From NCBI GenBank assembly GCA_009697555.1, contig WLQV01000013.1:1-11624 (forward strand): a DNA stretch of 11,624 nucleotides. The letters are read 5' to 3'. Numbering within the stretch: position 1 is the stretch's first letter; each line of letters opens with the position of its first letter. The notes under the pieces are model-generated. The model made no database searches. It worked only from the letters and a program-made list of their open reading frames with translations, and was not told where the DNA came from. A program made the translations under genes and the position numbers. This DNA comes from Actinomycetota bacterium (GTDB taxonomy: Bacteria > Actinomycetota > Actinomycetes > Nanopelagicales > Nanopelagicaceae). This document shows, piece after piece, positions 1-6,796 of the stretch.

Positions 1-795
1 GGTGTGCTCTTTGTGCTTCCAGTCGGCGGTGCAGATGTTCCGATTGTTATCTCACTGCTTAATGCATTTACTGGACTTACAGTTGCGGCAAGTGGTTATG
101 TATTACAAGCAACTCTGCTCATTGTTGCTGGAACACTCGTCGGTGCTAGCGGAACAATTCTTACTCGCTTAATGGCTGAAGCGATGGGTCGCTCACTCTT
201 TGGCACGCTCTTTGGTGCATTCACTGCAAAGCCACAAGAAGCTGGTGCTGCTACTGAAACTCGTCCAGTTCGCAATAGTTCGCCAGAAGATGTGGCGATC
301 TTGCTGAACTATGCACGTCGCGTTGTGATTGTTCCTGGATTTGGTTTAGCTGTTGCACAGGCACAGCACACAGTTCGCGAGCTCGCAGATCTTCTCATTG
401 CTAAGGGCGTTGAAGTTGCTTATGGCATCCACCCAGTGGCAGGTCGCATGCCAGGTCACATGAATGTGCTCCTTGCCGAAGCCAATGTTCCTTACGAACA
501 ACTCGTTGAAATGGAAGAGATCAATCCAACATTTGCACAGACCGATGTCGCACTCATCATCGGTGCCAATGACGTCGTCAACCCTGCTGCGAAGACATCG
601 CCAGGGGCTCCGATCTATGGCATGCCAATTCTCGAAGTAGGCAATGCGGCAAACATTATTTTCTTGAAGCGCTCAATGCGCCCAGGTTTTGCCGGTATTG
701 AGAATGAACTCCTCTTTGATCCCAAGACCACATTGCTCTTTGGTGATGCAAAGGCTTCGCTAACAAAAGTCGTTAGCGCGCTCAAGAGCGTTTAG
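1..795 (+). CDS. pntB: NAD(P) transhydrogenase subunit beta PntB (C-terminal part, 5' truncated by window edge)
   Basis: This is the beta subunit of the membrane transhydrogenase, which couples hydride transfer between NADH and NADP+ to proton movement and supplies NADPH. The frame is open to base 1, so the GTG at base 4 is not a real start; about 264 residues remain of a family protein of about 460. The fragment begins in the last membrane helices of domain II (conserved GGADVPIVISLLNAF, then LLIVAGTLVGASG). It continues into the complete NADP(H)-binding domain III: PGFGLAVAQAQ (fragment residues 111-121), GIHPVAGRMPGHMNVLLAEA (141-160), GANDVVNPAA (187-196), KRSMRPGFAGIEN (222-234) and LLFGDAKAS near the end. 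All key domain III motifs are intact, and the match to E. coli PntB is recognisable along the whole fragment. The pntA subunits are expected upstream, outside the window. Confidence 0.96.
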   Translation, partial: GVLFVLPVGGADVPIVISLLNAFTGLTVAASGYVLQATLLIVAGTLVGASGTILTRLMAEAMGRSLFGTLFGAFTAKPQEAGAATETRPVRNSSPEDVAILLNYARRVVIVPGFGLAVAQAQHTVRELADLLIAKGVEVAYGIHPVAGRMPGHMNVLLAEANVPYEQLVEMEEINPTFAQTDVALIIGANDVVNPAAKTSPGAPIYGMPILEVGNAANIIFLKRSMRPGFAGIENELLFDPKTTLLFGDAKASLTKVVSALKSV

Positions 796-827
796 TTTTC
801 AAGTCGAACAACTCCCTGAACTACCTC

Positions 828-833
828 TAAACT
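828..833 (+). promoter_or_regulatory. Candidate -10 box (TAAACT) for leaderless transcription of the pirin gene
   Basis: TAAACT fits the actinobacterial -10 pattern TANNNT and ends exactly 6 nt before the ATG at 840, so the first transcribed base would be the A of the start codon. There is no Shine-Dalgarno sequence before this ATG. No convincing -35 is seen 16-18 bp upstream. The architecture is the same as before prfB. Inference only; no transcript data. Confidence 0.45.
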
Positions 834-839
834 AAGCAC

Positions 840-1934
840 ATGCCTGCAATCCGCGTCAGTGACATCACGATACTTCCTCGTGTTATCGCGCCATCGAGTG
901 CGATTGCACGTCCAGTTAAATCTTTAACAACTGCGCCACAAGGTTTTGAAGGCGAAGGCTTTCCAGTGCGCCGCGCATTTGCCGGTGTTGATCTTGCTCA
1001 ACTCGATCCCTTTATTCACTTAGATCAAATGGGCGAAGTCGAATATGCACCGGGTGAACCTAAGGGCACACCATGGCACCCACATCGCGGTTTCGAAACT
1101 GTTACCTACATTATTGATGGCATCTTCGATCACCGCGATAACAATGGCGGTGGCGGAACAATTACCGATGGCGATACACAGTGGATGACAGCTGGCGCAG
1201 GAATTTTGCACATTGAAACTCCACCTGAGCATTTAGTGATGAGTGGTGGGCTCTTCCACGGTTTCCAACTCTGGGTGAACTTACCTGCAGCTAAGAAGTG
1301 GTCACCACCTGCCTATCAAGATTTACGTGCCAGCGAAGTTGCACTCCTGGCATCAGAAGATGGTGGTGCACTCATTCGCGTGATTGCCGGTGAAGTAGAT
1401 GGTCATCAAGGACCTGGCACAACACAGACGCCAATTACTTTGGTCCATGCCACTTTGCAACCTGGCGCCGAATTGCGTCTGCCCTGGCGTCGCGATTACA
1501 ACGCACTTGTTTACACGCTCGCTGGTAATGGTTATGTCGGCGAAGAGCGCCGCCCCGTGCAGATGGGTCAACTGACTGTTTTCGGAGATGGCGATTGCAT
1601 TGTGGTTCGCGCCGCCGATACTCAAGAATCTCGCGCACCAGAGATGGAGCTCTTTATTTTGGGCGGCCAACCTATTGGTGAACCGGTTGCATGGATGGGC
1701 CCCTTTGTCATGAACACTAAGCGCGAAGTTCTCCAAGCATTTGAAGATTTCCAGAAGGGCCTACTCGGCACTGTTCCCGCCGTGCACATTCCCAGTTCTG
1801 CACCCAAGAGCACTCTCAATCGCGGCGGCGAAGGTTCCAAGCTCGGCGGAGATCGCAAAATCGATGCCAACGTTGATGCCAAGAATGTGCTCTCTGCACA
1901 CAATGCTCCGACGGAGATGCAGGAGAAGCCTTAA
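840..1934 (+). CDS. Pirin family protein (bicupin) with extended C-terminus
   Basis: A 364-residue pirin-like bicupin. The N-terminal cupin carries the pirin iron ligands: WHPHRGFET gives His80 and His82, and GILHIE gives His124 and Glu126, matching the two His, His and Glu of human pirin. The second cupin (about residues 200-310) follows and ends with NTKREVLQAFEDFQKG, the usual end of the family. Some bacterial pirins are quercetin 2,3-dioxygenases and others are redox-linked regulators; the substrate here cannot be told from sequence. About 50 residues after LLGTVPA (from about residue 315) are a polar, glycine-rich tail that ordinary pirins lack. The start at 840 is chosen because the preceding -10-like box suggests leaderless translation and the N-terminus has normal pirin length. 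The final codons and stop are duplicated immediately downstream. No operon link to pntB is required, since it has its own likely promoter. Confidence 0.93.
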   Translation: MPAIRVSDITILPRVIAPSSAIARPVKSLTTAPQGFEGEGFPVRRAFAGVDLAQLDPFIHLDQMGEVEYAPGEPKGTPWHPHRGFETVTYIIDGIFDHRDNNGGGGTITDGDTQWMTAGAGILHIETPPEHLVMSGGLFHGFQLWVNLPAAKKWSPPAYQDLRASEVALLASEDGGALIRVIAGEVDGHQGPGTTQTPITLVHATLQPGAELRLPWRRDYNALVYTLAGNGYVGEERRPVQMGQLTVFGDGDCIVVRAADTQESRAPEMELFILGGQPIGEPVAWMGPFVMNTKREVLQAFEDFQKGLLGTVPAVHIPSSAPKSTLNRGGEGSKLGGDRKIDANVDAKNVLSAHNAPTEMQEKP

Positions 1935-1964
1935 TTAGTAAGCAGGAGAAGCCTTAAATAGTAA
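1919..1964 (+). repeat. Tandem duplication (2 x 23 bp) spanning the pirin stop codon
   Basis: Two adjacent 23-bp units, 1919-1941 and 1942-1964, begin GCAGGAGAAGCCTTAA and end TAGTAA, with one mismatch (T to A at unit position 17). The first unit holds the last codons and the TAA of the pirin gene; the second repeats them outside the gene. The rest of the 150-bp gap to the next gene (1965-2084) shows no strong hairpin with a T-run and no RNA gene. Confidence 0.95.
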
Positions 1965-2090
1965 GTAATAGTTAATTCAGCGAGCTCAATGTGATAATTA
2001 CTCTGTGAAGTAAATTCTCAGCACGATCGCAACAGCAGGCACTAATCCACAGCCATTAATTCTCTTGCACACCGTACAAATTTTTTGTCA

Positions 2091-3608
2091 GTGGCTCCCT
2101 CCACAATCTTCCTCATGTCGCTTCTGCAACTTCATTCGAATAATTCGGATGGATCCGAGTCTTCCGACCGCGTTGAGTTCGCCAGTCGCACTGAGCATTC
2201 AGATTCCTCAGAGAAGATTTCCCAACTTCTTAGCGCGCAACCTGGAATTAATGTCCTTGCCGAACTTGTAGACATTGATCCATTCACTTTAAATAAGAGC
2301 CAGCGGATCGATTTTCTTGAGGCACTAGAGCGTCAAGCAAGTTGGCTCAATGCCATTATGCAACGTGCCCTCGTGGCCGTTGCCGGCAATGAGAGTGAGA
2401 GTCCTGAGAACCTCTGGTCAGGAGTGGACGATGCAGAGCGCGAAGAAGTAGCCAGCGCACTCCGACTATCCGGAACTACTGCACAGTTGCGCATCGATGT
2501 CGCTCGCACACTTACCAATCATTTGCCACAGACTTGTACCGCACTCGCAACTGGCGAGATCTCAACTGCACATGCCACTGTCATCGCAAAAGAGACGTAC
2601 TCGGCCATAAGTGAGGGGCTCTCAACTTTTGCAATTCAAGAGATTGAGTCACGCGCATTGGCCCATGCTGAATTTCATACACCCGGCCAAGTTGCCAACA
2701 AGGTGCGCCACGAAATTGCGAAATTAGCACCGAAAAATTTTGAAGAGTCTGTTGCCATTGCGCGTGATTCTCGCCGAGTCACTTGCTATAACGATGTTGC
2801 CGGCATGGCCACTATTGTCGCGATCTTGCCCGCACCTGATGCGAAGACAGTGATGTCTGCGATTGATGCCTATGTGCAGCGCGAAAAGAATCAATCACGC
2901 TTATCTCAGAGTAGTGACTCACTTATTGATAATTCAGATGACTCTTCATCTTTGCAGGCAAGTAATTCCACCTTTTCGCAATCTAGAGATCACACTTCCC
3001 TCGATAATTCAGAGAAGATCGAAGACATTCGCGACGGCAGAAGTATGGACATGCGCCGCGCTGATGCTCTGGCTGCAATTGCCGCGATGGCACTTGCAGC
3101 AGAGAGCAACGAAGTCACACCGCATCGTCGACCAATTTCTATCAACGTGACCGTGGATTTACCAACACTCCTAGGACTGGCAGAAAATCCTGGCGAGTTG
3201 GCAGGCTACGGAGCAATTCCTGCATCACTTGCTCGCGAACTTGCAGCCGATGGAAAGTGGCGAAGATTTATTACCGATCCATACTCCGGGGCACTTCTTG
3301 ATTACGGTCGAGAGAGTTATCAGCCACCGCAAGAGTTAGTTGATTTTCTTATCGCTCGTGATCGAACTTGTCGATTTCCTGGTTGTCGAAGAGCTGCTTG
3401 GGCAAGCGATTTAGATCATGCAGAGAGTTGGGATGAAGGTGGCGCTACATCTGCCGAAAATTTAGGTGCGCTCTGTCGAAGACATCATCGAATGAAGACA
3501 CATGGTGGTTGGAAATTAGAGAGCTTTAGTGATGGATCCTGCGAGTGGACCTCACCTGTCGGCAAGAAATATCATGTGCCGGCTCGCCCCATTGGCGAGA
3601 CGCAATAA
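2091..3608 (+). CDS. DUF222 / 13E12-type protein with C-terminal HNH endonuclease domain
   Basis: A long N-terminal DUF222 region (about residues 50-270) is followed by a serine- and aspartate-rich low-complexity insertion (about 280-320), a basic/alanine-rich helix, and an HNH domain at the C-terminus. Numbered from the upstream TTG at 2085, the HNH part shows FPGC (Cys434, with Cys429 before it), SDLDHAESW (Asp444, His445), Asn459 in ENLGALC (Cys464), and RRHHRMKT (His467/His468). That is a complete HNH site with zinc-binding cysteines. Families like this are abundant in Actinobacteria (REP13E12 proteins of M. tuberculosis); their function is not established and nuclease activity is inferred from the domain. 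The start is uncertain: TTG 2085, GTG 2091 or ATG 2115 are all in frame without a Shine-Dalgarno site. GTG is preferred because a TACAAA box at 2075-2080 would put transcription start within a few bases of it. No transposase or integrase lies nearby. Confidence 0.9.
   Translation: MAPSTIFLMSLLQLHSNNSDGSESSDRVEFASRTEHSDSSEKISQLLSAQPGINVLAELVDIDPFTLNKSQRIDFLEALERQASWLNAIMQRALVAVAGNESESPENLWSGVDDAEREEVASALRLSGTTAQLRIDVARTLTNHLPQTCTALATGEISTAHATVIAKETYSAISEGLSTFAIQEIESRALAHAEFHTPGQVANKVRHEIAKLAPKNFEESVAIARDSRRVTCYNDVAGMATIVAILPAPDAKTVMSAIDAYVQREKNQSRLSQSSDSLIDNSDDSSSLQASNSTFSQSRDHTSLDNSEKIEDIRDGRSMDMRRADALAAIAAMALAAESNEVTPHRRPISINVTVDLPTLLGLAENPGELAGYGAIPASLARELAADGKWRRFITDPYSGALLDYGRESYQPPQELVDFLIARDRTCRFPGCRRAAWASDLDHAESWDEGGATSAENLGALCRRHHRMKTHGGWKLESFSDGSCEWTSPVGKKYHVPARPIGETQ
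3583..3599 (+). other. GC-rich hairpin at the end of the DUF222-HNH gene
   Basis: CTCGCC (3583-3588) and GGCGAG (3594-3599) can pair around the 5-nt loop CCATT, just before the stop codon at 3606. No T-run follows, so it is not a standard intrinsic terminator. Confidence 0.4.
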
Positions 3609-3667
3609 CTCACTTGTGCCCTCTAATTCACTTACTAGCTACTAATCCAGTTGGCGAGACGCAATAA
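3592..3667 (+). repeat. Direct repeat pair (17 bp) copying the end of the DUF222-HNH gene
   Basis: TTGGCGAGACGCAATAA occurs at 3592-3608, where it encodes the last residues and the TAA stop, and again identically at 3651-3667, 59 bp downstream in the intergenic gap. The second copy lies directly before the small membrane-protein gene. A 5-bp pairing between GCGAG of copy two and CTCGC at about 3674-3678 is also possible. Confidence 0.95.
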
Positions 3668-3706
3668 AATTGGCTCGCAAACCATTTAATGTGCTTTGAT
3701 TTACCT

Positions 3707-4015
3707 ATGAAATCACTTGCCGTGCTTGTCGCAATTCTCTTTCTTACTGCAATCTTCGGTGGGCCAATTGCGCTAGGGCTGAGCTATTTTAATGTCACTA
3801 CTCGTCGCGGCAGACTAATTCGTCGAATCGCTATTTTTACTTTGTCGCTCTGGACAATTTTGACTGGTCTACAATTTCTTATTGCAAACGTGCCCGTTTT
3901 CGTTCGCTTTATCGGAATTGCTGGAATGACTTTCGCTGGTGTTGCAATCTTTCGTGAAACTAGAAAGAACAATCATCAAGAAGGGCCAAATGGTCCAGGA
4001 TTAAACGAGCACTAA
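3707..4015 (+). CDS. Small membrane protein of unknown function
   Basis: A 102-residue protein not recognised as a known family. It has three predicted membrane helices: about residues 4-26, 40-60 and 64-82, separated by a short basic segment (TTRRGRLIRR, 31-40). A hydrophilic tail rich in Asn, Gly and Glu follows (RETRKNNHQEGPNGPGLNEH). By the positive-inside rule the basic loop is probably cytoplasmic. The start is taken at ATG 3707; an in-frame ATG at 3689 would add six residues and has no better ribosome site. The gene converges on the tmRNA gene, with only 18 nt between its stop and the tmRNA 3' end. No function can be proposed from the sequence. Confidence 0.7.
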   Translation: MKSLAVLVAILFLTAIFGGPIALGLSYFNVTTRRGRLIRRIAIFTLSLWTILTGLQFLIANVPVFVRFIGIAGMTFAGVAIFRETRKNNHQEGPNGPGLNEH

Positions 4016-4033
4016 TTATTAATTAAGCATGCA

Positions 4034-4406
4034 TGGTGGAGGTGCCGGGAATCGAACCCGGGTCCTTCGGTATCAAAACAGGGCTTCTACGGGCGTAGTG
4101 CGCTTATCGTTTTCTCAGTTCCGATTCTCTTACACACAAGTAATCGACGAACTCAGTCATGGAACTGTTCTCTGAAGTTGTCCACGACACCAACTTCATG
4201 AAAAGCCCTCTAGCGGCGTTAGGTTCCAGAGCGAAGGCGAATCTGGACTAACGGATCACAGAGCTAGCTTAGGCAGCTAGTTGATAATCAGCGGCAGTTG
4301 TACTGGCGCTTAGTTTTTTGCACAGGTTATTGGTTAACGAGATCATCCTGGCTTCCTCGGCCCGCTTCCCCTGCCTCAACATCCAAAGTCGAGACCGTTC
4401 ACCCCC
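4034..4406 (-). ncRNA. ssrA: Transfer-messenger RNA (tmRNA)
   Basis: About 373 nt in the usual place downstream of smpB. The ends form a 7-bp tRNA-like acceptor stem (5' GGGGGUG with 3' CACCUCC) that includes the G3-U70 pair read by alanyl-tRNA synthetase, and the 3' CCA is encoded (4036-4034). The T-arm CCGGGTTCGATTCCCGG is intact. The tag frame starts at the resume codon GCC (4307-4305), preceded by CTAAGC, as I recall the M. tuberculosis tmRNA being built. It encodes ASTTAADYQLAA and stops at TAA (4271-4269). The stop lies in the loop of a CTAGC/GCTAG hairpin (4264-4280), the usual helix 5 position. Together with SmpB it releases stalled ribosomes and tags the unfinished protein for Clp proteolysis. 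The 5' end is set by the acceptor stem and could be off by a base. Confidence 0.95.
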
Positions 4407-4513
4407 ATGGGAGTTAGAAAGCATTATGAAGTTTTTCCTCTTGCGAGTGACCCAATTCTACTTTGTATAAGCACTTACTGGCGACCACGTTTTTGAGCGT
4501 AAAGAGCGAGAAA
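4407..4513 (-). promoter_or_regulatory. smpB-ssrA gap with weak candidate promoter for the tmRNA
   Basis: The 107 nt between the smpB stop and the mature tmRNA 5' end hold no gene. CATAAT (4428-4423 on the minus strand) is the best -10-like box, 16 nt before the mature 5' end. That fits a short leader removed by RNase P, but no good -35 stands 16-18 bp upstream. No intrinsic terminator for smpB is visible, so read-through from smpB may also feed ssrA. Confidence 0.25.
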
Positions 4514-4990
4514 TTAATTCTTCCCAGAATTTCTCCGCGAGATCTCGCGCTCGGCCTCACGTGATGCTTCCTTCTCCATAAGTGCATTTCGCTTATCGTG
4601 TGCTTTCTTTCCGCGAGCAAGGGCTAATTCCACCTTTGCTTTTCCATCTTTAAAATAAAGCGAGAGGGGAATAAGAGTCAATCCACCCTCTTTGGTGCGA
4701 CCAATTAACTTATTCACTTCACTTTTGTGCATGAGAAGCTTTCGATCACGACGAGGAGTGTGGTTTGTCCATGTTGCTTCGGTGTACTCGGGAATGTGCA
4801 CGCCACTAAGCCACAACTCACCATCTTGCACCATCGCAAAGCCATCGATGAGAGATGCGCGTCCTAGGCGAAGGGATTTCACTTCAGTGCCAGTAAGAAC
4901 CAAGCCACATTCAAACACTTCTTCGATGTGGTAATCGTGACGCGCTTTCTTGTTCTGCGCGATAAGTTTTTGACCGATCTCTTTTGGCAT
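4514..4990 (-). CDS. smpB: SsrA-binding protein SmpB
   Basis: A 158-residue protein of normal family length. SmpB binds the tRNA-like part of tmRNA and delivers it to the empty A site of stalled ribosomes; its tail senses the absence of mRNA. The conserved core is present: N-terminal [25 protein letters not shown] (residues 29-41), VHIPEY, then [19 protein letters not shown] and the lysine-rich [16 protein letters not shown]. The C-terminal tail is strongly basic and acidic by turns, as expected. It starts at ATG 4990, 16 nt after the ftsX stop, without a clear Shine-Dalgarno site, so it probably belongs to the ftsEX transcript. Its RNA partner ssrA is immediately downstream on the same strand. 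Confidence 0.97.
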   Translation of the reverse strand: MPKEIGQKLIAQNKKARHDYHIEEVFECGLVLTGTEVKSLRLGRASLIDGFAMVQDGELWLSGVHIPEYTEATWTNHTPRRDRKLLMHKSEVNKLIGRTKEGGLTLIPLSLYFKDGKAKVELALARGKKAHDKRNALMEKEASREAEREISRRNSGKN

Positions 4991-5006
4991 TAGATCGACG
5001 TTCTAC

Positions 5007-5909
5007 TTAGACCTTGAGATAGCGTCGAAGAGTAATTAATGAGGCAAGTGAAGAAACTACAAGACCAGTAAAAAGCAACCAAGCCGATGCTGTAACAACT
5101 TCGCCCCAGCCAAAGAATTTGGTAAATGTGAGAAGTGGCGCAACCTTTGTATCCACTACATATTTTAAGCCCGACAAAATTCCACTGGCGAAAATCCAAC
5201 CAATTACCGCGCTAAAGAGACCTTCTAACAAGAATGGAAGTTGGATTGAGAAAGAACTGGCGCCAACTAATTTCATTACATTGGTTTCACGGCGACGGTT
5301 AAATGCTGCAATGCGAAGTGTGTTGCTAATGAGTAGGCCAGCTGTGAGAACTGAGAAGAGGCCAATCAAGAGTGCGCCGTTTCGAAGCACACCGAGTAAT
5401 TTAAAGAACTTATCTAAAATTGAACGCTGATCTTGCACAACATCCACACCAGGTCGTCCGGTAAATGCACTCACAATTACTGCAAATTCAGTTGGATCTT
5501 TTAACTTAACTCGGAAGGATTCTGGCAATTGATCTGCGGTGACATTCTGTGAAATTGCAGATCCCTTAAAACGCTCTTGGAATCGTGAGAATGCCTCTGA
5601 TTGTGATTCGTAGTAAACATCTTGCACAACTGGAAGTGCCTTGAGATCTTGCTGAATAGAGAGACGTTGGGCGGCACTTACTGCGCCGGCGCTACATGAA
5701 GCAGATTCCGATAGAGGACCGCAGAGAAATACTGATACTTCGATCTTGTCATACCAATAATCTTTCATAGCTTTGACTTGAGAGTTGGCCAAAAGTCCAA
5801 TACCAAGCATGGAAAGAGAGATGGCGACAGTGACAATTACCGCAAAAGTCATTGTGAAGTTACGACGAAGACCAATCTTTACTTCGTTGAGGAGGAATCC
5901 TGCGCGCAT
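5007..5909 (-). CDS. ftsX: Cell division protein FtsX (permease-like subunit)
   Basis: A 300-residue membrane partner of FtsE. FtsEX does not transport; it passes ATP-driven changes to peptidoglycan hydrolases outside the cell (RipC in mycobacteria). The order is typical: a short cytoplasmic N-terminus, TM1 (about 21-41), an extracellular domain (about 42-172), then three helices (about 177-197, 222-242, 270-293). The conserved loop NRRRETNVMKLVGAS lies at 204-218 and the basic end is LRRYLKV. The extracellular domain has two cysteines (63 and 72) that could form a disulfide. The ATG at 5909 has a strong AAGGAG Shine-Dalgarno (5920-5915) that overlaps the ftsE stop codon, so the two genes are translationally coupled. 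Confidence 0.96.
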   Translation of the reverse strand: MRAGFLLNEVKIGLRRNFTMTFAVIVTVAISLSMLGIGLLANSQVKAMKDYWYDKIEVSVFLCGPLSESASCSAGAVSAAQRLSIQQDLKALPVVQDVYYESQSEAFSRFQERFKGSAISQNVTADQLPESFRVKLKDPTEFAVIVSAFTGRPGVDVVQDQRSILDKFFKLLGVLRNGALLIGLFSVLTAGLLISNTLRIAAFNRRRETNVMKLVGASSFSIQLPFLLEGLFSAVIGWIFASGILSGLKYVVDTKVAPLLTFTKFFGWGEVVTASAWLLFTGLVVSSLASLITLRRYLKV

Positions 5910-5918
5910 TTTCTCTCC

Positions 5919-6608
5919 TTATCCCGTGTATCCATAGACGCCGCGAACCTGGTCACGAATGACATGGCCACCTTCGAGCTCAATTACGCGCTTGCGCATC
6001 TGATCAACAATTCCAGAATCATGGGTAGCCATGATGACAGTGGTGCCATCGCGATTAATACGGTCAAGCAACTTCATAATTCCCACACTTGTTGCCGGAT
6101 CTAAGTTTCCAGTTGGCTCATCTGCGATGAGAATCGGTGGCCGGCTTACATACGCGCGAGCAATTGCCACACGCTGCCCTTCGCCACCAGAGATCTCACT
6201 TGGAAAACGATCTGCCTTATCCCCTAAGCCCACAAGATCCAAAACCTCAGGGACTTCGCGATCAATCTCCTTCTGTGAATTACCAAGTACATGCAGTGTG
6301 AAAGCAACATTTTCAAAGATTGTTTTATTGGGAAGTAAACGAAAATCTTGGAAGACGGTTCCTACTTGGCGGCGCAGCTCTGGGACTTTGTGATCTGCAA
6401 GTGTGTTTAAATCTTTACCAGCCACATGAATAGTGCCGCTACTTGGTCGCTCTTCGCGAAGTACTAAGCGAAGAAAGGTTGATTTACCAGAACCAGATAA
6501 ACCAACAAGGAAAACGAACTCACCTTTTTGGACATCGAGATTGACGCTATCAAGTGCAGCGTGATCTTGGCCCGGGTAGACCTTGCTCACATTCTCAAAG
6601 CGAATCAC
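5919..6608 (-). CDS. ftsE: Cell division ATP-binding protein FtsE
   Basis: A 229-residue ABC ATPase, the normal length for FtsE. It shows Walker A GLSGSGKST (36-44), the Q-loop glutamine in VFQDFRLLPNKT (Gln87), the signature ISGGEGQR (139-146), Walker B ILIADEP (159-165, Glu164 catalytic), the D-loop GNLD and the H-loop histidine (MATHD, His196). The motif DFRLLPNKTIFENVAF is characteristic of FtsE. The signature reads GGEGQR where most FtsE have GGEQQR. It acts with FtsX at the division site. The start is GTG at 6608, fixed by the GAGGAG site 6 nt upstream. It forms an operon with ftsX and probably smpB. Confidence 0.96.
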   Translation of the reverse strand: MIRFENVSKVYPGQDHAALDSVNLDVQKGEFVFLVGLSGSGKSTFLRLVLREERPSSGTIHVAGKDLNTLADHKVPELRRQVGTVFQDFRLLPNKTIFENVAFTLHVLGNSQKEIDREVPEVLDLVGLGDKADRFPSEISGGEGQRVAIARAYVSRPPILIADEPTGNLDPATSVGIMKLLDRINRDGTTVIMATHDSGIVDQMRKRVIELEGGHVIRDQVRGVYGYTG

Positions 6609-6614
6609 GCCGAA

Positions 6615-6620
6615 CTCCTC
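6615..6620 (-). promoter_or_regulatory. Ribosome binding site GAGGAG that fixes the GTG start of ftsE
   Basis: GAGGAG on the minus strand with a 6-nt spacer (TTCGGC) to the GTG at 6608. This is one of the few strong Shine-Dalgarno sites in the window and supports the non-ATG start. Confidence 0.75.
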
Positions 6621-6673
6621 AAGTGCATAGTCGGTGCTCGCAGTTGCGTGCGCCAGGGTGGAACGATGGCTCT

Positions 6674-6679
6674 AGTTTA
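6674..6679 (-). promoter_or_regulatory. Candidate -10 box (TAAACT) upstream of ftsE
   Basis: In the 188-nt prfB-ftsE gap, TAAACT on the minus strand matches TANNNT and is identical to the box before the pirin gene. It would give a leader of about 60 nt ending in the ftsE ribosome site. No good -35 is seen. The same gap holds an inverted repeat at 6753-6768 (TGCCC/GGGCA on the minus strand) shortly after the prfB stop, without a T-run. Confidence 0.3.
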
Positions 6680-6796
6680 TGGAGAAGTCATGCGAAAGTG
6701 AGAGAACTTGCCCTTCTTTCACCCTAATAATTGCTGTGATTTGCTCAATAGGTGCCCCATTATGGGCAATTTCCAGAGTACTGAAAGTGAGAGCGA

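Noticed and set aside
2085..3608. DUF222-HNH gene as part of a mobile element, restriction or defence island.
   Set aside because: No transposase, integrase, methyltransferase or clear terminal inverted repeats flank it; neighbours are ordinary chromosomal genes.
4305..4320. Apparent frameshift in the tmRNA tag: a GCA AAA AAC TAA frame would give a three-residue tag.
   Set aside because: The resume codon is better placed at GCC (4307-4305) after CTAAGC, matching the M. tuberculosis layout as I recall it; from there the 12-codon tag is intact and in frame.
6753..6768. Inverted repeat TGCCC/GGGCA as an intrinsic terminator of prfB.
   Set aside because: The stem is five base pairs and no T-run follows on the minus strand, so termination is not supported.
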